45,452 nucleotides of DNA, taken from NCBI GenBank assembly GCA_964534415.1, contig CAZHOL010000003.1:1-45452 (forward strand). Reading direction: 5' to 3'. Origin of the DNA: CAYLNC01 sp964534415 (GTDB taxonomy: Bacteria > Patescibacteriota > Minisyncoccia > Phycocordibacterales > JAACPR01). Of this stretch, positions 30,688 to 39,904 are shown one piece after another. How positions within the stretch are numbered: position 1 is the stretch's first letter; the number at the start of each line of letters is the position of its first letter. The notes under the pieces were generated by a model. It ran no database searches. It saw only the letters and a program-made list of their open reading frames with translations, and was not told where the DNA came from. Made by a program: the position numbers and the translations under genes.

Positions 30688-32841
30688 ATGTCACGTGATT
30701 ATCCATTAAACAGAGTTCGTAACTTCGGTATTATTGCCCACATCGATGCTGGTAAAACTACTACATCAGAACGAGTGCTTTTCTATACTGGTGTTTCTCA
30801 CAAAATTGGTGAGGTTCATGAGGGTGCAGCCATCATGGACTGGATGGAACAGGAAAAGGAAAGAGGTATTACTATTACCGCGGCTGCGACAACTTGTTTT
30901 TGGACTCCTACATACGTGGCGGATAAGCAGAACAAAGAATTGAAATATCGATTTAACATTATCGATACTCCTGGTCACGTGGACTTTACCGCAGAGGTGG
31001 AGCGATCTTTGAAAGTTTTGGACGGTGGAGTTGTTGTGTTCGACGGTGTTGCTGGAGTTGAACCTCAATCTGAAACTGTTTGGAGACAGGCTGACAAATA
31101 TAAAGTGCCACGAATTTGCTTCATCAATAAAATCGACCGAACTGGTGCGTCTTTTGAGCGATCATATAAATCTATTTTGAACCGATTGAACAAAAATGCT
31201 GTTCGAGTTCAGATTCCAATGGGTGAGGAGGATCAGATTTCTGGTTTGGTTGATCTTCTAAAAATGAAGGCCTACAAATTCGAAGGTGAGATGGGAAATC
31301 AGGTCGTTGAAATCGATATTCCTGAACAATATATGGCTGATGCTCAGAAATATCACGATGAATTGGTCTCAAAAATTTCAGAGCATGACGATGCTCTAAC
31401 TGAGAAATTCTTGAATGGCGAGACAGCAACAGTCGATGAGTTGAAGGCCGCATTGAGAAAAGCTGTATTGGATATTAAGTTGATTCCTGTTTTCACTGGT
31501 TCTGCCTTGAAAAACATGGGTGTTCAATTGGTGCTAGACGGTGTCGTCGACTATTTGCCAGCCCCAACAGATATTCCACCAATCACCGGAGTTGATCCTA
31601 AAACAGGTGCTGAGATAACTAGAGAAACTTCTGATGAAGCTCCATTTTCTGCTCTGGCATTCAAATTGCAATCAGACCCATTCGTAGGTCAGCTAACATA
31701 TTTCCGAGTGTATTCAGGAACAATTTCATCGGGTACATATGTATACAACGCTACAAACGGCAAGAAAGAGCGACTAGGACGAATTCTCCGAATGCACGCT
31801 AACGAGCGAGAAGAGGTTCAGACTGTTTACGCTGGAGAAATCGCAGCTGCCGTAGGTTTGAAGGAAGCAAAAACTTCAGATACATTGTGTGATGAGAAAA
31901 ACCCAATCGAATTGCACCGAATTCAATTCGCAGAACCAGTTATTTCTATGCGAATTGAACCAAAGACAAAGGCCGACCAAGAAAAAATGGGTATGGCTCT
32001 AAAACGATTGTCAGATGAGGATCCAACTTTCCGAGTAACTTCAGATGAAGAAACACAGGAGACATTGATTTCAGGTATGGGTGAATTACACCTCGAAATT
32101 ATCGTCGACCGAATGAAAAGAGAATTCGGAGTAGAGGCAAACGTTGGTAAACCACAGGTTGCTTACCGAGAAACAATTACAGGTGAGGCAGACGCAGAAG
32201 AGAAATACGTCAAACAATCTGGAGGTAAGGGACAATACGGTCACGTCAAAATCAAAGTTCGACCATTGGATTACAGCGTCAAAGCAGAGGATCTTCCAAA
32301 GAACATCAAACGAGACGGTGGATTCCAATTCGTCAACAACATCAAGGGTGGTGCAATTCCAAACGAATTTATTCCTGCAGTTGAGAAAGGTTTGAAGGAA
32401 GCTCTAACAAGAGGAGTTTCAGCTGGATACAAGATGACAGACATCGAAGTTGAATTGTACGACGGTTCATATCACGATGTTGACTCATCAGAAATCGCCT
32501 TCAAATTGGCTGCTTCATATGCTTTCCAGGACGGTGCCAAGAGAGCAAAACCTGTTGTTTTGGAACCTATTATGAAGGTCGAGGTAACAACCCCAGAGAA
32601 ATTTACTGGAGATATTACAGGAAACCTTTCATCAAAACGAGCTCAGATTGATGGTATGGATGATATTGGAAACGGAATCACTTGCATTCACGCTAAGGTG
32701 CCTCTATCAGAAATGTTTGGTTACACAACTAGCCTTCGTTCTATGACAGAAGGTCGAGCGCAATCAACTATGGAGTTTGATCACTACGCAATCGTTCCAG
32801 CAAACGTTGCCGAAGCAATCAAAGCAGGAAAGACAAAATAA
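30688..32841 (+). CDS. fusA: Elongation factor G
   Basis: 717 residues, full length. It is the translocation GTPase. The G domain has AHIDAGKTT (P loop), RGITITAAAT (switch I), DTPGHVDF and NKIDRTG. Domain II, III and the translocation domains IV and V follow (GKGQYGHVKIKV, GYTTSLRSMTEGRAQSTMEF). Its own promoter and terminator make it a separate unit from rpsL-rpsG. Arg is mostly CGA. No SD is visible. Confidence 0.98.
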   Translation: MSRDYPLNRVRNFGIIAHIDAGKTTTSERVLFYTGVSHKIGEVHEGAAIMDWMEQEKERGITITAAATTCFWTPTYVADKQNKELKYRFNIIDTPGHVDFTAEVERSLKVLDGGVVVFDGVAGVEPQSETVWRQADKYKVPRICFINKIDRTGASFERSYKSILNRLNKNAVRVQIPMGEEDQISGLVDLLKMKAYKFEGEMGNQVVEIDIPEQYMADAQKYHDELVSKISEHDDALTEKFLNGETATVDELKAALRKAVLDIKLIPVFTGSALKNMGVQLVLDGVVDYLPAPTDIPPITGVDPKTGAEITRETSDEAPFSALAFKLQSDPFVGQLTYFRVYSGTISSGTYVYNATNGKKERLGRILRMHANEREEVQTVYAGEIAAAVGLKEAKTSDTLCDEKNPIELHRIQFAEPVISMRIEPKTKADQEKMGMALKRLSDEDPTFRVTSDEETQETLISGMGELHLEIIVDRMKREFGVEANVGKPQVAYRETITGEADAEEKYVKQSGGKGQYGHVKIKVRPLDYSVKAEDLPKNIKRDGGFQFVNNIKGGAIPNEFIPAVEKGLKEALTRGVSAGYKMTDIEVELYDGSYHDVDSSEIAFKLAASYAFQDGAKRAKPVVLEPIMKVEVTTPEKFTGDITGNLSSKRAQIDGMDDIGNGITCIHAKVPLSEMFGYTTSLRSMTEGRAQSTMEFDHYAIVPANVAEAIKAGKTK

Positions 32842-32854
32842 ATTTCCACGAAGG

Positions 32855-32881
32855 TGCACCTCAGAAATGGGGTGCATTTTT
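32855..32881 (+). terminator. Terminator of fusA
   Basis: TGCACC and GGTGCA flank an unpaired loop and are followed by TTTTT. Confidence 0.75.
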
Positions 32882-32900
32882 GTTTTGTGCAAATTTTTTG

Positions 32901-32909
32901 TGTTAGAAT
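32901..32909 (+). promoter_or_regulatory. Extended -10 box of the TPR gene
   Basis: TGTTAGAAT, predicted start about 32916, leader about 25 bases without an SD. Confidence 0.45.
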
Positions 32910-32940
32910 TATGAAAGGTATTAGCAATAAATTTAATAAA

Positions 32941-34092
32941 ATGGACGAACAAATTAATTTGAATTCAACCGAAACTAATGTTGTTACAAACGTTAGTGGT
33001 GGTAATAAAATCAAGAAAATCCTATACGGGTTTATGATTTTGATTGTTGCAGCAATTGTTACGCTGGTATTTTTGGCCTTTAATAAAGATAACGATGTTA
33101 AATATGAATCAGTAGTTATCGATTCTGGTGCAAAATTTGATGCGGGAGATGTCGATGGCGCAATCGAACAGCTAGAATCGTATTTAAAAACGAATTTGAC
33201 TGAAGAAGTTCGCGCAAACACTTTGATATCTTTGGCTTCTGCGTATGCTCAGAAAGGCAGTCTGGCTTTCAAAGAAGCTGAATACAGTCAGAAAGCAATT
33301 GATGCAACGAAGGAAGCTTTAAAAATCGTGCCTAATAGTTCAGAGGCATATCGTGTAATGGCATATGCATATGAAATTGCACAGGATTACAAAAATGCAA
33401 TTCCAAATTATGAAAAGGCAATAAGCCTGGACGCAAATAATTCATCCGCTCTTGCTGGTCTAGGTCACGCATACGATTTGACTGGAAATCTGTCCAAAGC
33501 AGAAGAGAATTACAAGAAAGCATTGGTTATAAGTCCTGCACTAGATTATGCTCAGTACAATTTGGCCAAGGTGTTGTATAGAGAGGGAAAGACAGCGGAG
33601 GCAGTCAAAATCGCAGAGCAGGTTGTTAAGGGTTCGTCAAACAAAAGATTTATTGCTGAATCATATCTATTGCTAGGCTTGTCATTTGCAAGTGAACAAA
33701 AAATGGCTGAGGCCGTGGATGCTTTGAACAAAGCAATCTCTGCTGATCCTGCGTTGGCTAATCTATATGTTGCATTGGCAGAAGTAACTGTGTCTTCTGT
33801 TTCACCAACTGTTGCGGGAATTGATGTATTTTTGGAGAAAGGAAATGCGGCGCTTGTTGAGGCTTTGAGTTTGATTGATAAAGCCATCTCATTGAATCCT
33901 GGTTTGACTACTGCCTATATTTCCAAAGCCAAGTTTTTGATGCTGTCGAACAAGGGAGTAGAGGCTGTTGAAGTTTTAAAAAATGCTAAACAGGTTGCAG
34001 ACAGAGACATTACTCTGGGTTCCTTGGAGAAAGCAAATATAAAGGTCGAAATTGATAGAACTATTACTAGCTACGAATCACAATTAAAATAA
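32941..34092 (+). CDS. Membrane-anchored TPR protein
   Basis: 383 residues from the ATG at 32941. The longer frame from 32854 begins in the fusA terminator and precedes the promoter. A polar N-terminus of about 20 residues leads into one membrane span (about 25-45, KILYGFMILIVAAIVTLVFLAF, shown in part). Then come tetratricopeptide repeats of about 34 residues, such as AYRVMAYAYEIAQDYKNAIPNYEKA, SALAGLGHAYDLTGNLSKAEENYKKA and LAKVLYREGKTAEAVKIAEQ. TPRs usually scaffold protein complexes, here outside the membrane. The next gene follows after four bases, so they probably act together. Confidence 0.85.
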   Translation: MDEQINLNSTETNVVTNVSGGNKIKKILYGFMILIVAAIVTLVFLAFNKDNDVKYESVVIDSGAKFDAGDVDGAIEQLESYLKTNLTEEVRANTLISLASAYAQKGSLAFKEAEYSQKAIDATKEALKIVPNSSEAYRVMAYAYEIAQDYKNAIPNYEKAISLDANNSSALAGLGHAYDLTGNLSKAEENYKKALVISPALDYAQYNLAKVLYREGKTAEAVKIAEQVVKGSSNKRFIAESYLLLGLSFASEQKMAEAVDALNKAISADPALANLYVALAEVTVSSVSPTVAGIDVFLEKGNAALVEALSLIDKAISLNPGLTTAYISKAKFLMLSNKGVEAVEVLKNAKQVADRDITLGSLEKANIKVEIDRTITSYESQLK

Positions 34093-34096
34093 TTAT

Positions 34097-35215
34097 ATGA
34101 ATAAACATAAAATAGTATTGGCAAGTTTGGTGGTGGTGTTTGCAGGCCTATTTCTTTCATATAATAGTGCTGAAGCGGCTACTTGTACCAAAACGTGGAA
34201 TGGTAAAAGTTATTCCTATAACTACGGTTCGTCTGGAAGTACTGGAACTTTTACGTTTACAAATTGGGCAAATACACAGTACAACATATCAATTCATGTG
34301 GTTGGAAATGTAAAGGTATGTCTGAATCAGACGGATTTTAACAACATGATGAGCTGGTCGTACAATTCTGATGCATCTGCTTTTTGGTCAAAGAACTTGG
34401 ATAATTGGAGTAGAACTTTGAGTTGTGGTAATACCCACACTTATTCTAGAGTTCATGTGCCAGTTAATGGTGAATGTGGTCCTGCTGATGGTGCGACATA
34501 TACCTCGGCTCCTGATACTGGATTGTGTGATGTGGGAACAGCGTCAAGTGTTAATGTCAATCAATCAACGTATACATGGAGTTGCGCAGGACAGTATGGT
34601 GGTACTACAGCTCAGTGTAGCGCCGACAAGGGGAATAATGGGGGCACAAATAATACCGGAGAAAATAATAATGGAGGAGGACAGAACACTGGGACGCCTT
34701 TATCTGGTGCTGTATGTCAAATTGCTTCAGGTTCGTACTCGTTGGTAAATGTAGGAAGTACTGTTGACTTACAGGCGGTATATCAGGGTGGAGATGGAAA
34801 TTATACATATAGTTGGTCAAATGTTACTAATTCAAGTGCTGGTACAGCGCAAGTGACAAGAGAGAGTGTTGGAACCGTGTCGTCCTCAGTGAGCATTACT
34901 AGCGATGGTGTTACCCAAACTGGAAATTGTCCACCAATTATATTTGCCTATATACCTAAAATAACTGTTACTCCACCAATTACGGTCAATACTTGTAAAC
35001 TAGATTGGGACACAACAGGACTACCAACCACCAATGCCGAATGCCAAGTATTTTCGGATGGTGCATTAACAAGTTATGAAAAAGGTGATGATGTAAAACC
35101 GGGTGCAAAATACCAGGTCAGATGTACGTATACTCCTGAGGGTTCAACAACGTCAACTACGACATCCTCAGAGATCAGGGCGTGTGTTAAAAATCCTAGC
35201 CTGATTGAGATATAG
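34097..35215 (+). CDS. Secreted Cys-containing surface protein, 372 aa
   Basis: Signal peptide at 1-27 (KIVLASLVVVFAGLFLSYNSAEA). The mature part starts with CTKTWNGKSYSYNYG. A module CGPADGATYTSAPDTGLCD plus TYTWSCAGQYGGTTAQCSA matches a Cys-paired repeat seen in many secreted bacterial proteins. A Gly/Asn-rich linker (about 177-196) follows. The second half resembles a PKD/Ig-like fold (YQGGDGNYTYSWSNVTNSS) and then a Cys-containing C-terminal domain. It looks like an exported surface or pilus-associated protein. No enzyme motif is visible. Same operon as the TPR protein, closed by a 16-bp terminator. Confidence 0.75.
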   Translation: MNKHKIVLASLVVVFAGLFLSYNSAEAATCTKTWNGKSYSYNYGSSGSTGTFTFTNWANTQYNISIHVVGNVKVCLNQTDFNNMMSWSYNSDASAFWSKNLDNWSRTLSCGNTHTYSRVHVPVNGECGPADGATYTSAPDTGLCDVGTASSVNVNQSTYTWSCAGQYGGTTAQCSADKGNNGGTNNTGENNNGGGQNTGTPLSGAVCQIASGSYSLVNVGSTVDLQAVYQGGDGNYTYSWSNVTNSSAGTAQVTRESVGTVSSSVSITSDGVTQTGNCPPIIFAYIPKITVTPPITVNTCKLDWDTTGLPTTNAECQVFSDGALTSYEKGDDVKPGAKYQVRCTYTPEGSTTSTTTSSEIRACVKNPSLIEI

Positions 35216-35250
35216 CAATATTTAGTGGTGGAAGCTTTTTGTAAGAAGTG

Positions 35251-35286
35251 CAAAGCCCCGGCGGGCGCCTGCCCGCCGGGGCTTTG
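35251..35286 (+). terminator. Terminator of the TPR/secreted-protein operon
   Basis: A perfect 16-base-pair stem starting CAAAGCCCCGGC with a 4-base loop. Its 3' arm overlaps the -35 box of the next promoter. Confidence 0.85.
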
Positions 35287-35312
35287 ACTTTCCCAAAATA
35301 ATTTGTTAAATT
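35284..35312 (+). promoter_or_regulatory. Promoter of rplJ-rplL
   Basis: TTGACT, 17-base spacer ending in TGT, TAAATT. Predicted start about 35319. Confidence 0.65.
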
Positions 35313-35318
35313 ATCCCA

Positions 35319-35450
35319 CGTAAGGCTAAAGACAAGGGGCGGTTAGCAATAACTATAAGACCTCTCGAAGTCTCACTCAATTATATTGTGTGTTGATTTA
35401 CGACCGTCACCTTACAGGTCGATTTTTATTAAAGCCAACAAAATAAATAC
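35319..35450 (+). promoter_or_regulatory. Ribosomal protein L10 leader
   Basis: About 130 noncoding bases before rplJ with a multi-helix structure, a GAAGUCUCAC-type segment, and a terminal hairpin CGACC/GGTCG followed by ATTTTTATT. The position and the attenuator-like end match the autoregulatory L10(L12)4-binding leader found in many bacteria. Detailed folding was not computed. Confidence 0.6.
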
Positions 35451-35939
35451 ATGGCTCTTACAAAACAACAGAAAAAAGAAGTTCTCTCAAAATTGAACGA
35501 TGTTGCGGGCAAAGCTTCCGTAGTTTTCGTCAATTTCAAGGGATTAAAGGCAAACGACACAGTTGCAATGCGAAAGACTTTGCGTGATAACGCGGTCACA
35601 TATCTCGTTGCGAAGAAATCTTTGCTAAAGAAAGCTTTTGCAGAGTCAAAGATCGAGGGCGAAATGCCAAAACTAGATGGTGAATTGGCAGTTGTATACG
35701 GAGACGACATGATCGCTCCTGCTCGAGAAATCTTTGCTTTTCAGAAGAAAATGAAGGAAAACATCAGCATTTTAGGTGGTGTATTCGAAAACAAATTCAT
35801 GGACAAGGCCGGAATTCAGGCAATCGCCCTAATTCCTTCACACGATGTCTTGAAGGGAATGTTTGTAAACATTATAAACGCTCCAATTCAGGGATTCGTT
35901 ATGTCTTTGAAAGCTATCGCAGACAAGAAAACTGCTTAA
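35451..35939 (+). CDS. rplJ: Ribosomal protein uL10
   Basis: 162 residues. KKEVLSKLNDVAGKASVVFVNFKGL, AMRKTLRDNAVTYLVAKKSLLKKA and the C-terminal helix that carries L7/L12 dimers (IINAPIQGFVMSLKAIADKK) are typical. It forms the base of the ribosomal stalk and probably represses its own leader. It lies 21 bases upstream of rplL. Confidence 0.96.
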   Translation: MALTKQQKKEVLSKLNDVAGKASVVFVNFKGLKANDTVAMRKTLRDNAVTYLVAKKSLLKKAFAESKIEGEMPKLDGELAVVYGDDMIAPAREIFAFQKKMKENISILGGVFENKFMDKAGIQAIALIPSHDVLKGMFVNIINAPIQGFVMSLKAIADKKTA

Positions 35940-35960
35940 TTACTAATTTAATTTAAAAAT

Positions 35961-36359
35961 ATGTCAGACGAACAAAATGTAGTTGTAGAAGTTCCTGCAA
36001 AATTCAAGACAATCGTTGAGGCAATCGAATCAATGAGCGTTCTAGATTTGAATGAACTTGTAAAATTATTGGAAAAGAAATTCGGTGTTAGCGCTGTTGC
36101 TGTCGCTGCTGCTCCTGCTGCAGGTGCCGGTGAAGCTGCTGAAGAGAAATCAGACTTCGTAATTCACCTTAAAGATGCCGGTGCACAGAAAATCGCCGTC
36201 ATCAAGGTAGTTAAAGAGGTTCTAGGTCTAGGTTTGAAAGAAGCCAAGGATCTAGTAGATGCTGCTCCTTCTGACTTGAAATCAGGTGTCAAGAAAGAGG
36301 ATGCTGAAGACATCAAGAAGAAATTGGAAGAAGCTGGTGCAAAGGTTGAATTGAAATAA
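35961..36359 (+). CDS. rplL: Ribosomal protein bL7/bL12
   Basis: 132 residues. The N-terminal dimerisation domain (VEAIESMSVLDLNELVKLLE) is followed by an Ala-rich hinge (AVAVAAAPAAGAGEAAEE). The C-terminal factor-binding domain has KIAVIKVVKEVLGLGLKEAKDLVDAAP. It recruits translation GTPases to the stalk. A terminator follows directly. Confidence 0.97.
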   Translation: MSDEQNVVVEVPAKFKTIVEAIESMSVLDLNELVKLLEKKFGVSAVAVAAAPAAGAGEAAEEKSDFVIHLKDAGAQKIAVIKVVKEVLGLGLKEAKDLVDAAPSDLKSGVKKEDAEDIKKKLEEAGAKVELK

Positions 36360-36376
36360 ATTCACTTTTGAGAAAG

Positions 36377-36398
36377 ACCGTCCGAATGGGCGGTTTTT
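36377..36398 (+). terminator. Terminator of rplJ-rplL
   Basis: ACCGTCC and GGGCGGT with a GAAT loop, then TTTTT. Confidence 0.85.
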
Positions 36399-36401
36399 CT
36401 A

Positions 36402-36430
36402 TTGCATATCTAAAAAACATTTGTTACTAT
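36402..36430 (+). promoter_or_regulatory. Promoter of the tuf operon
   Basis: TTGCAT, 17-base spacer ending in TGT, TACTAT, placed directly after the rplL terminator. Confidence 0.6.
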
Positions 36431-36436
36431 ATTTGT

Positions 36437-36557
36437 TACGCATTCAAGCGCTTTTTCGTATTGCGCAAATGTGTGTTGGGAATCTTTGAAAGAGGCCACG
36501 TTCTCGCGCATTCTTTCGAGGAGACTCGAAATTATTATTTAATTAATTAAAATTATT
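36437..36557 (+). promoter_or_regulatory. Long leader of tuf
   Basis: About 121 bases. The clearest element is the hairpin TTTCGAG-GAGA-CTCGAAA (36515-36532 approximately), followed by an A/T-only stretch to the ATG. It is one of the few long leaders in the window. Possibly regulatory for elongation factor and S10 genes. Confidence 0.4.
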
Positions 36558-37748
36558 ATGGCAGAATTTAATCGAAGCAAGCCACACGTCAACGTTGGTA
36601 CAATTGGCCACGTCGACCACGGAAAAACAACTCTTACTGCTGCAATTTTGAACGTCCTAACATTGGACGGAAAGGCAGCCAGCAAGAAATCTGTCGATGA
36701 AATCGACAAATCACCCGAGGAAAAAGCTCGAGGTATTACAATTTCTTTGTCTCACCAGGAGTATGAGTCAAACACAAGACACTACGCTCACATCGACGCT
36801 CCAGGTCACGCCGACTACATCAAGAACATGATTACAGGTGCCGCTCAAATGGACGGTGCTATTCTTGTTGTTGCTGCAACTGACGGTCCTATGCCACAAA
36901 CACGTGAACACGTTTTGTTGGCTCGACAAATCGGAGTACCACGAATCATTGTCTTCATTAACAAGTGCGATATGGTTGATGACGCAGAAATGATTGGTCT
37001 AGTAGAAGAAGAAATTCGAGAATTGCTTACAAAGAACAACTACGACGGAGCAAACGCCCCAATAATTCGTGGTTCAGCTCTAAAGGCACTCGAAGCTACT
37101 TCAATCGAAGATGAATGGGCAAAGAAAATTCTTGAATTGATCAATGCTTTGGATACATACGTACCAGAGCCAGTTCGAGATTTGGCAAAGCCATTCTTGA
37201 TGCCAGTAGAAGACGTCTTCTCAATCGAAGGACGAGGAACTGTTGTTACAGGTAGAATTGAAAGAGGAACAATCAAAATCGGTCAGGATATCGAATTGGT
37301 TGGTATCAAGCCTACAATGAAGACAACTGTTACTGGAATCGAAATGTTCAACAAACAGCTTCAGGAAGGTCTAGCCGGCGACAACGCAGGTCTATTGCTC
37401 CGAGGTTTGAAGAAAGAAGACGTTCACAGAGGCCAGGTATTGTGTGTTCCAGGTTCAGTTACACCTCACACAGAATTCGAGGCTGAAGTTTACGTTCTAA
37501 AGAAGGAAGAAGGAGGTCGTCACACACCATTCTTCTCAGGTTACAAGCCACAGTTCTACATGCGAACTACAGACGTAACAGGAGATGTTACTCTAAAAGA
37601 GGGTGTAGAAATGGTTATGCCAGGAGACACAGCTACTTTCAAAGTAAAATTGGTTTGCCCAGTTGCTATGGAAGAGAAAATGAACTTTGCTATTCGAGAG
37701 GGTGGTAAAACAGTTGGAGCTGGAGTCGTCACAAAAATCGTAGCGTAG
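36558..37748 (+). CDS. tuf: Elongation factor Tu
   Basis: 396 residues. It delivers aminoacyl-tRNA to the ribosome. GTPase motifs are GHVDHGKTT, RGITISLSHQEY, DAPGHADYIKNM (Ala where E. coli has Cys81) and NKCDMVDD. Domains 2 and 3 follow with GRGTVVTGRIERG, HTPFFSGYKPQFYMRTTDVTG and the C-terminus GAGVVTKIVA. It is the first gene of a unit continuing into rpsJ. Arg is mostly CGA. Confidence 0.98.
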   Translation: MAEFNRSKPHVNVGTIGHVDHGKTTLTAAILNVLTLDGKAASKKSVDEIDKSPEEKARGITISLSHQEYESNTRHYAHIDAPGHADYIKNMITGAAQMDGAILVVAATDGPMPQTREHVLLARQIGVPRIIVFINKCDMVDDAEMIGLVEEEIRELLTKNNYDGANAPIIRGSALKALEATSIEDEWAKKILELINALDTYVPEPVRDLAKPFLMPVEDVFSIEGRGTVVTGRIERGTIKIGQDIELVGIKPTMKTTVTGIEMFNKQLQEGLAGDNAGLLLRGLKKEDVHRGQVLCVPGSVTPHTEFEAEVYVLKKEEGGRHTPFFSGYKPQFYMRTTDVTGDVTLKEGVEMVMPGDTATFKVKLVCPVAMEEKMNFAIREGGKTVGAGVVTKIVA

Positions 37749-37822
37749 TCTATAAACTTTCTGCAGACAGGTTATTGATTCATTAGGGATCAACCACTGG
37801 TTGCGAGAAACTAACAAAAAAT

Positions 37823-38152
37823 ATGAAAGAAAAACAGGAACAAAATGCTTCGAAACTGAGAATAAGGGTTCGAGCATACGAGAGCAAAATACTTGATGCC
37901 TCTGTAAAGCAAATTATTGATACCGCTTTGCGATTTGACGCAAAAATTTCCGGTCCAATTCCTTTGCCAACAGAAATCAAAAAGTATACCGTCAACCGAG
38001 CCGCTTTTGTGTATAAAAACGCACGAGAACAGTTTGAAATGAGGGTTCACAAAAGATTGATTGACATTTTAAATCCTGATGCTAAGGTAATCGAAGCTCT
38101 TACAAATTTGAGCTTACCTTCAGGAGTTAATATCGACGTAAAAATGATATAA
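37823..38152 (+). CDS. rpsJ: Ribosomal protein uS10
   Basis: 109 residues. KLRIRVRAYESKILDASVKQI, GPIPLPTEIKKYTVNRAAFVYKNAREQFEMR and the C-terminal LSLPSGVNIDVKM are typical S10 (also NusE). It lies 74 bases after tuf with no terminator, a tuf-rpsJ arrangement known in many bacteria, and starts the S10 gene cluster. Confidence 0.97.
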   Translation: MKEKQEQNASKLRIRVRAYESKILDASVKQIIDTALRFDAKISGPIPLPTEIKKYTVNRAAFVYKNAREQFEMRVHKRLIDILNPDAKVIEALTNLSLPSGVNIDVKMI

Positions 38153-38182
38153 GTACATGGACTTTTAGTCCCTCTGATACGC

Positions 38183-38223
38183 CGGACCCAGCTCTTTCTC
38201 TATGAAAAAGTTGGGTTTCGGAT
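38183..38223 (+). promoter_or_regulatory. Long hairpin between rpsJ and rplC
   Basis: CCGGACCCAGCT pairs with AGTTGGGTTTCGG around a Ser/Phe-codon-like loop, giving about ten pairs. No T run follows, so it may be a translational control or processing site. Confidence 0.4.
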
Positions 38224-38243
38224 TAATAAAAAAATTATAAATT

Positions 38244-38858
38244 ATGAAAGCAATTCTTGGTACAAAAGAAAAAATGACGCAAATCTTTGACGAGAGTGGC
38301 GCAGTTAATCCAGTCACAGTAGTGAAAACTGGTCCTGCGACAGTTCTACAGGTCAAGACAAAAGCGAAAGACGGATATGTTGCAATCCAGGTTGGTTTCG
38401 GCGAGAGAAGCGAGAAAAATCTAGCCAAAGCCCAGATTGGACACAACAAAGGTCTAGGAAACTTCAGATATACAAAGGAATTTAGATATGCTGAATTGCC
38501 AGACACAGTAAAGGCAGGAGACAAAATTGAGCTTTCTGCATTTGCGCAGGGTGACAAGGTCAGAATTTCTTCTTTCTCAAAAGGAAAGGGATTTCAGGGT
38601 GTCGTAAAGAGACATGGTTTCGCCGGAGGTCCACGATCTCACGGTCAGAAACACTCTGAACGAGAGCCAGGTTCTATCGGTGGAGGTTTGAGAACACGAG
38701 TTCCAAAACACATGAGAATGGCCGGCCGAATGGGTGGCGATAGAGTGACATTGAAAAATGTCGTGGTTGTTGGAGTAAACGCAGAGAAAGGTGAAATTTA
38801 TCTCCGCGGAGCTGTTCCAGGTCGAAGGGGTACATTAGTAGAAATACAAGGCGAATAA
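38244..38858 (+). CDS. rplC: Ribosomal protein uL3
   Basis: 204 residues. MKAILGTKEKMTQIFDESG, the internal loop KGKGFQGVVKRHGFAGGPRSHG and HSEREPGSIGGGLRT identify L3. It helps start 50S assembly and reaches the peptidyl transferase centre. Part of rpsJ-rplC-rplD-rplW-rplB. 11 bases separate it from rplD. Confidence 0.97.
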   Translation: MKAILGTKEKMTQIFDESGAVNPVTVVKTGPATVLQVKTKAKDGYVAIQVGFGERSEKNLAKAQIGHNKGLGNFRYTKEFRYAELPDTVKAGDKIELSAFAQGDKVRISSFSKGKGFQGVVKRHGFAGGPRSHGQKHSEREPGSIGGGLRTRVPKHMRMAGRMGGDRVTLKNVVVVGVNAEKGEIYLRGAVPGRRGTLVEIQGE

Positions 38859-38869
38859 CAAATACTAAT

Positions 38870-39544
38870 ATGAAATTACCTGTATATAACATAGAAGGAA
38901 AGGAGATAAAGAAAATTGAATTGGCTGATGAAATTTTCGGTTTGAAATGGAACGCAGACCTCGTTCATCAGGCGGTTACTTCAATGCTTTCAAATGCCCG
39001 AACAAATACTGCACATACCAAAGACAGAGGAGAGGTCAGAGGAGGAGGTAAAAAACCTTGGCAACAAAAAGGTACTGGTCAGGCCCGACACGGTTCTAGC
39101 CGATCACCTATTTGGGTTGGTGGAGGTATCACTTTCGGTCCAAAGAATTTGAAAAACTACGATCGAAAGATTAACAAGAAAATGAAAGCCAAAGCTTTGT
39201 CAGTCGTTTTGTCACAGAAAATCCGTGACAACGAAGTCATTTTGGTTGACTCAATTAATTTTGATAAACCAAAGACAGCAGATGCAAAGAAAATTCTTTC
39301 TGCTCTTGCAAAGAATGATGAATTTAAAACTCTTGTAACAAAGAGAAAAAATTCAGCCGTCATTGGATTGTCTGGTCGAAACAAAAATACTGAGAAAAGC
39401 TTCAACAATTTTGGAAACATGACTGTCGAAGAGGTTCGAAATATTAATCCGGTCCTATTACTCAATTACAAATATCTTGTGATTGAAGGCGCAGAGAAAG
39501 CTGTGGCTGATCTCGCTTCAAGATTAACAGTTGCTAACAAATAA
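38870..39544 (+). CDS. rplD: Ribosomal protein uL4
   Basis: 224 residues. The exit-tunnel loop RGEVRGGGKKPWQQKGTGQARHGSSRSPIWVGGG (given here in two parts: GGGKKPWQQKGTGQARHG and SRSPIWVGGG) is complete. The globular domain with ILVDSINFDKPKT-type sequence follows. It has the usual position between L3 and L23. In E. coli L4 also represses this operon. Confidence 0.97.
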   Translation: MKLPVYNIEGKEIKKIELADEIFGLKWNADLVHQAVTSMLSNARTNTAHTKDRGEVRGGGKKPWQQKGTGQARHGSSRSPIWVGGGITFGPKNLKNYDRKINKKMKAKALSVVLSQKIRDNEVILVDSINFDKPKTADAKKILSALAKNDEFKTLVTKRKNSAVIGLSGRNKNTEKSFNNFGNMTVEEVRNINPVLLLNYKYLVIEGAEKAVADLASRLTVANK

Positions 39545-39548
39545 TTTT

Positions 39549-39893
39549 ATGGCTTTATTCAAAAAAACAAAGAAAGAGGTCACAAAATCAGTAGCTGTAA
39601 TCAAGGAGTCAAAGAAAGATTTGTCAGCAGTTATTTTGAGACCAAGAATTACTGAGAAAGCAGCCGTCAAAGCAGACGAATCAAATTGTTACGCTTTTGA
39701 TGTCGTAGCAGGAGCAACAAAAACAGATGTTAAATCAGCCATTGCGCAGATTTATAAAGTTGCACCAGTAAAAGTAAACATTATTAACATCCCAAAGAAA
39801 CCAGTTCGAACACGAGCTCGAATGGCTCTAAAAGGCGGAGGTCGCAAGGCTTATGTCTTCTTGAAGAAGGGGGATAAAATCGAATTTGTGTAA
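39549..39893 (+). CDS. rplW: Ribosomal protein uL23
   Basis: 114 residues from the ATG at 39549. The frame opens six codons earlier, overlapping rplD. VILRPRITEKAAVKADESN, YAFDVVAGATKTDVKSAI and the loop KPVRTRARMALKGGGRKAYV are L23 hallmarks. Exit-tunnel protein and docking site for trigger factor and SRP. The N-terminal extension of about 25 Lys-rich residues is longer than in E. coli. Confidence 0.95.
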   Translation: MALFKKTKKEVTKSVAVIKESKKDLSAVILRPRITEKAAVKADESNCYAFDVVAGATKTDVKSAIAQIYKVAPVKVNIINIPKKPVRTRARMALKGGGRKAYVFLKKGDKIEFV

Positions 39894-39904
39894 TATAAAA
39901 ATAT

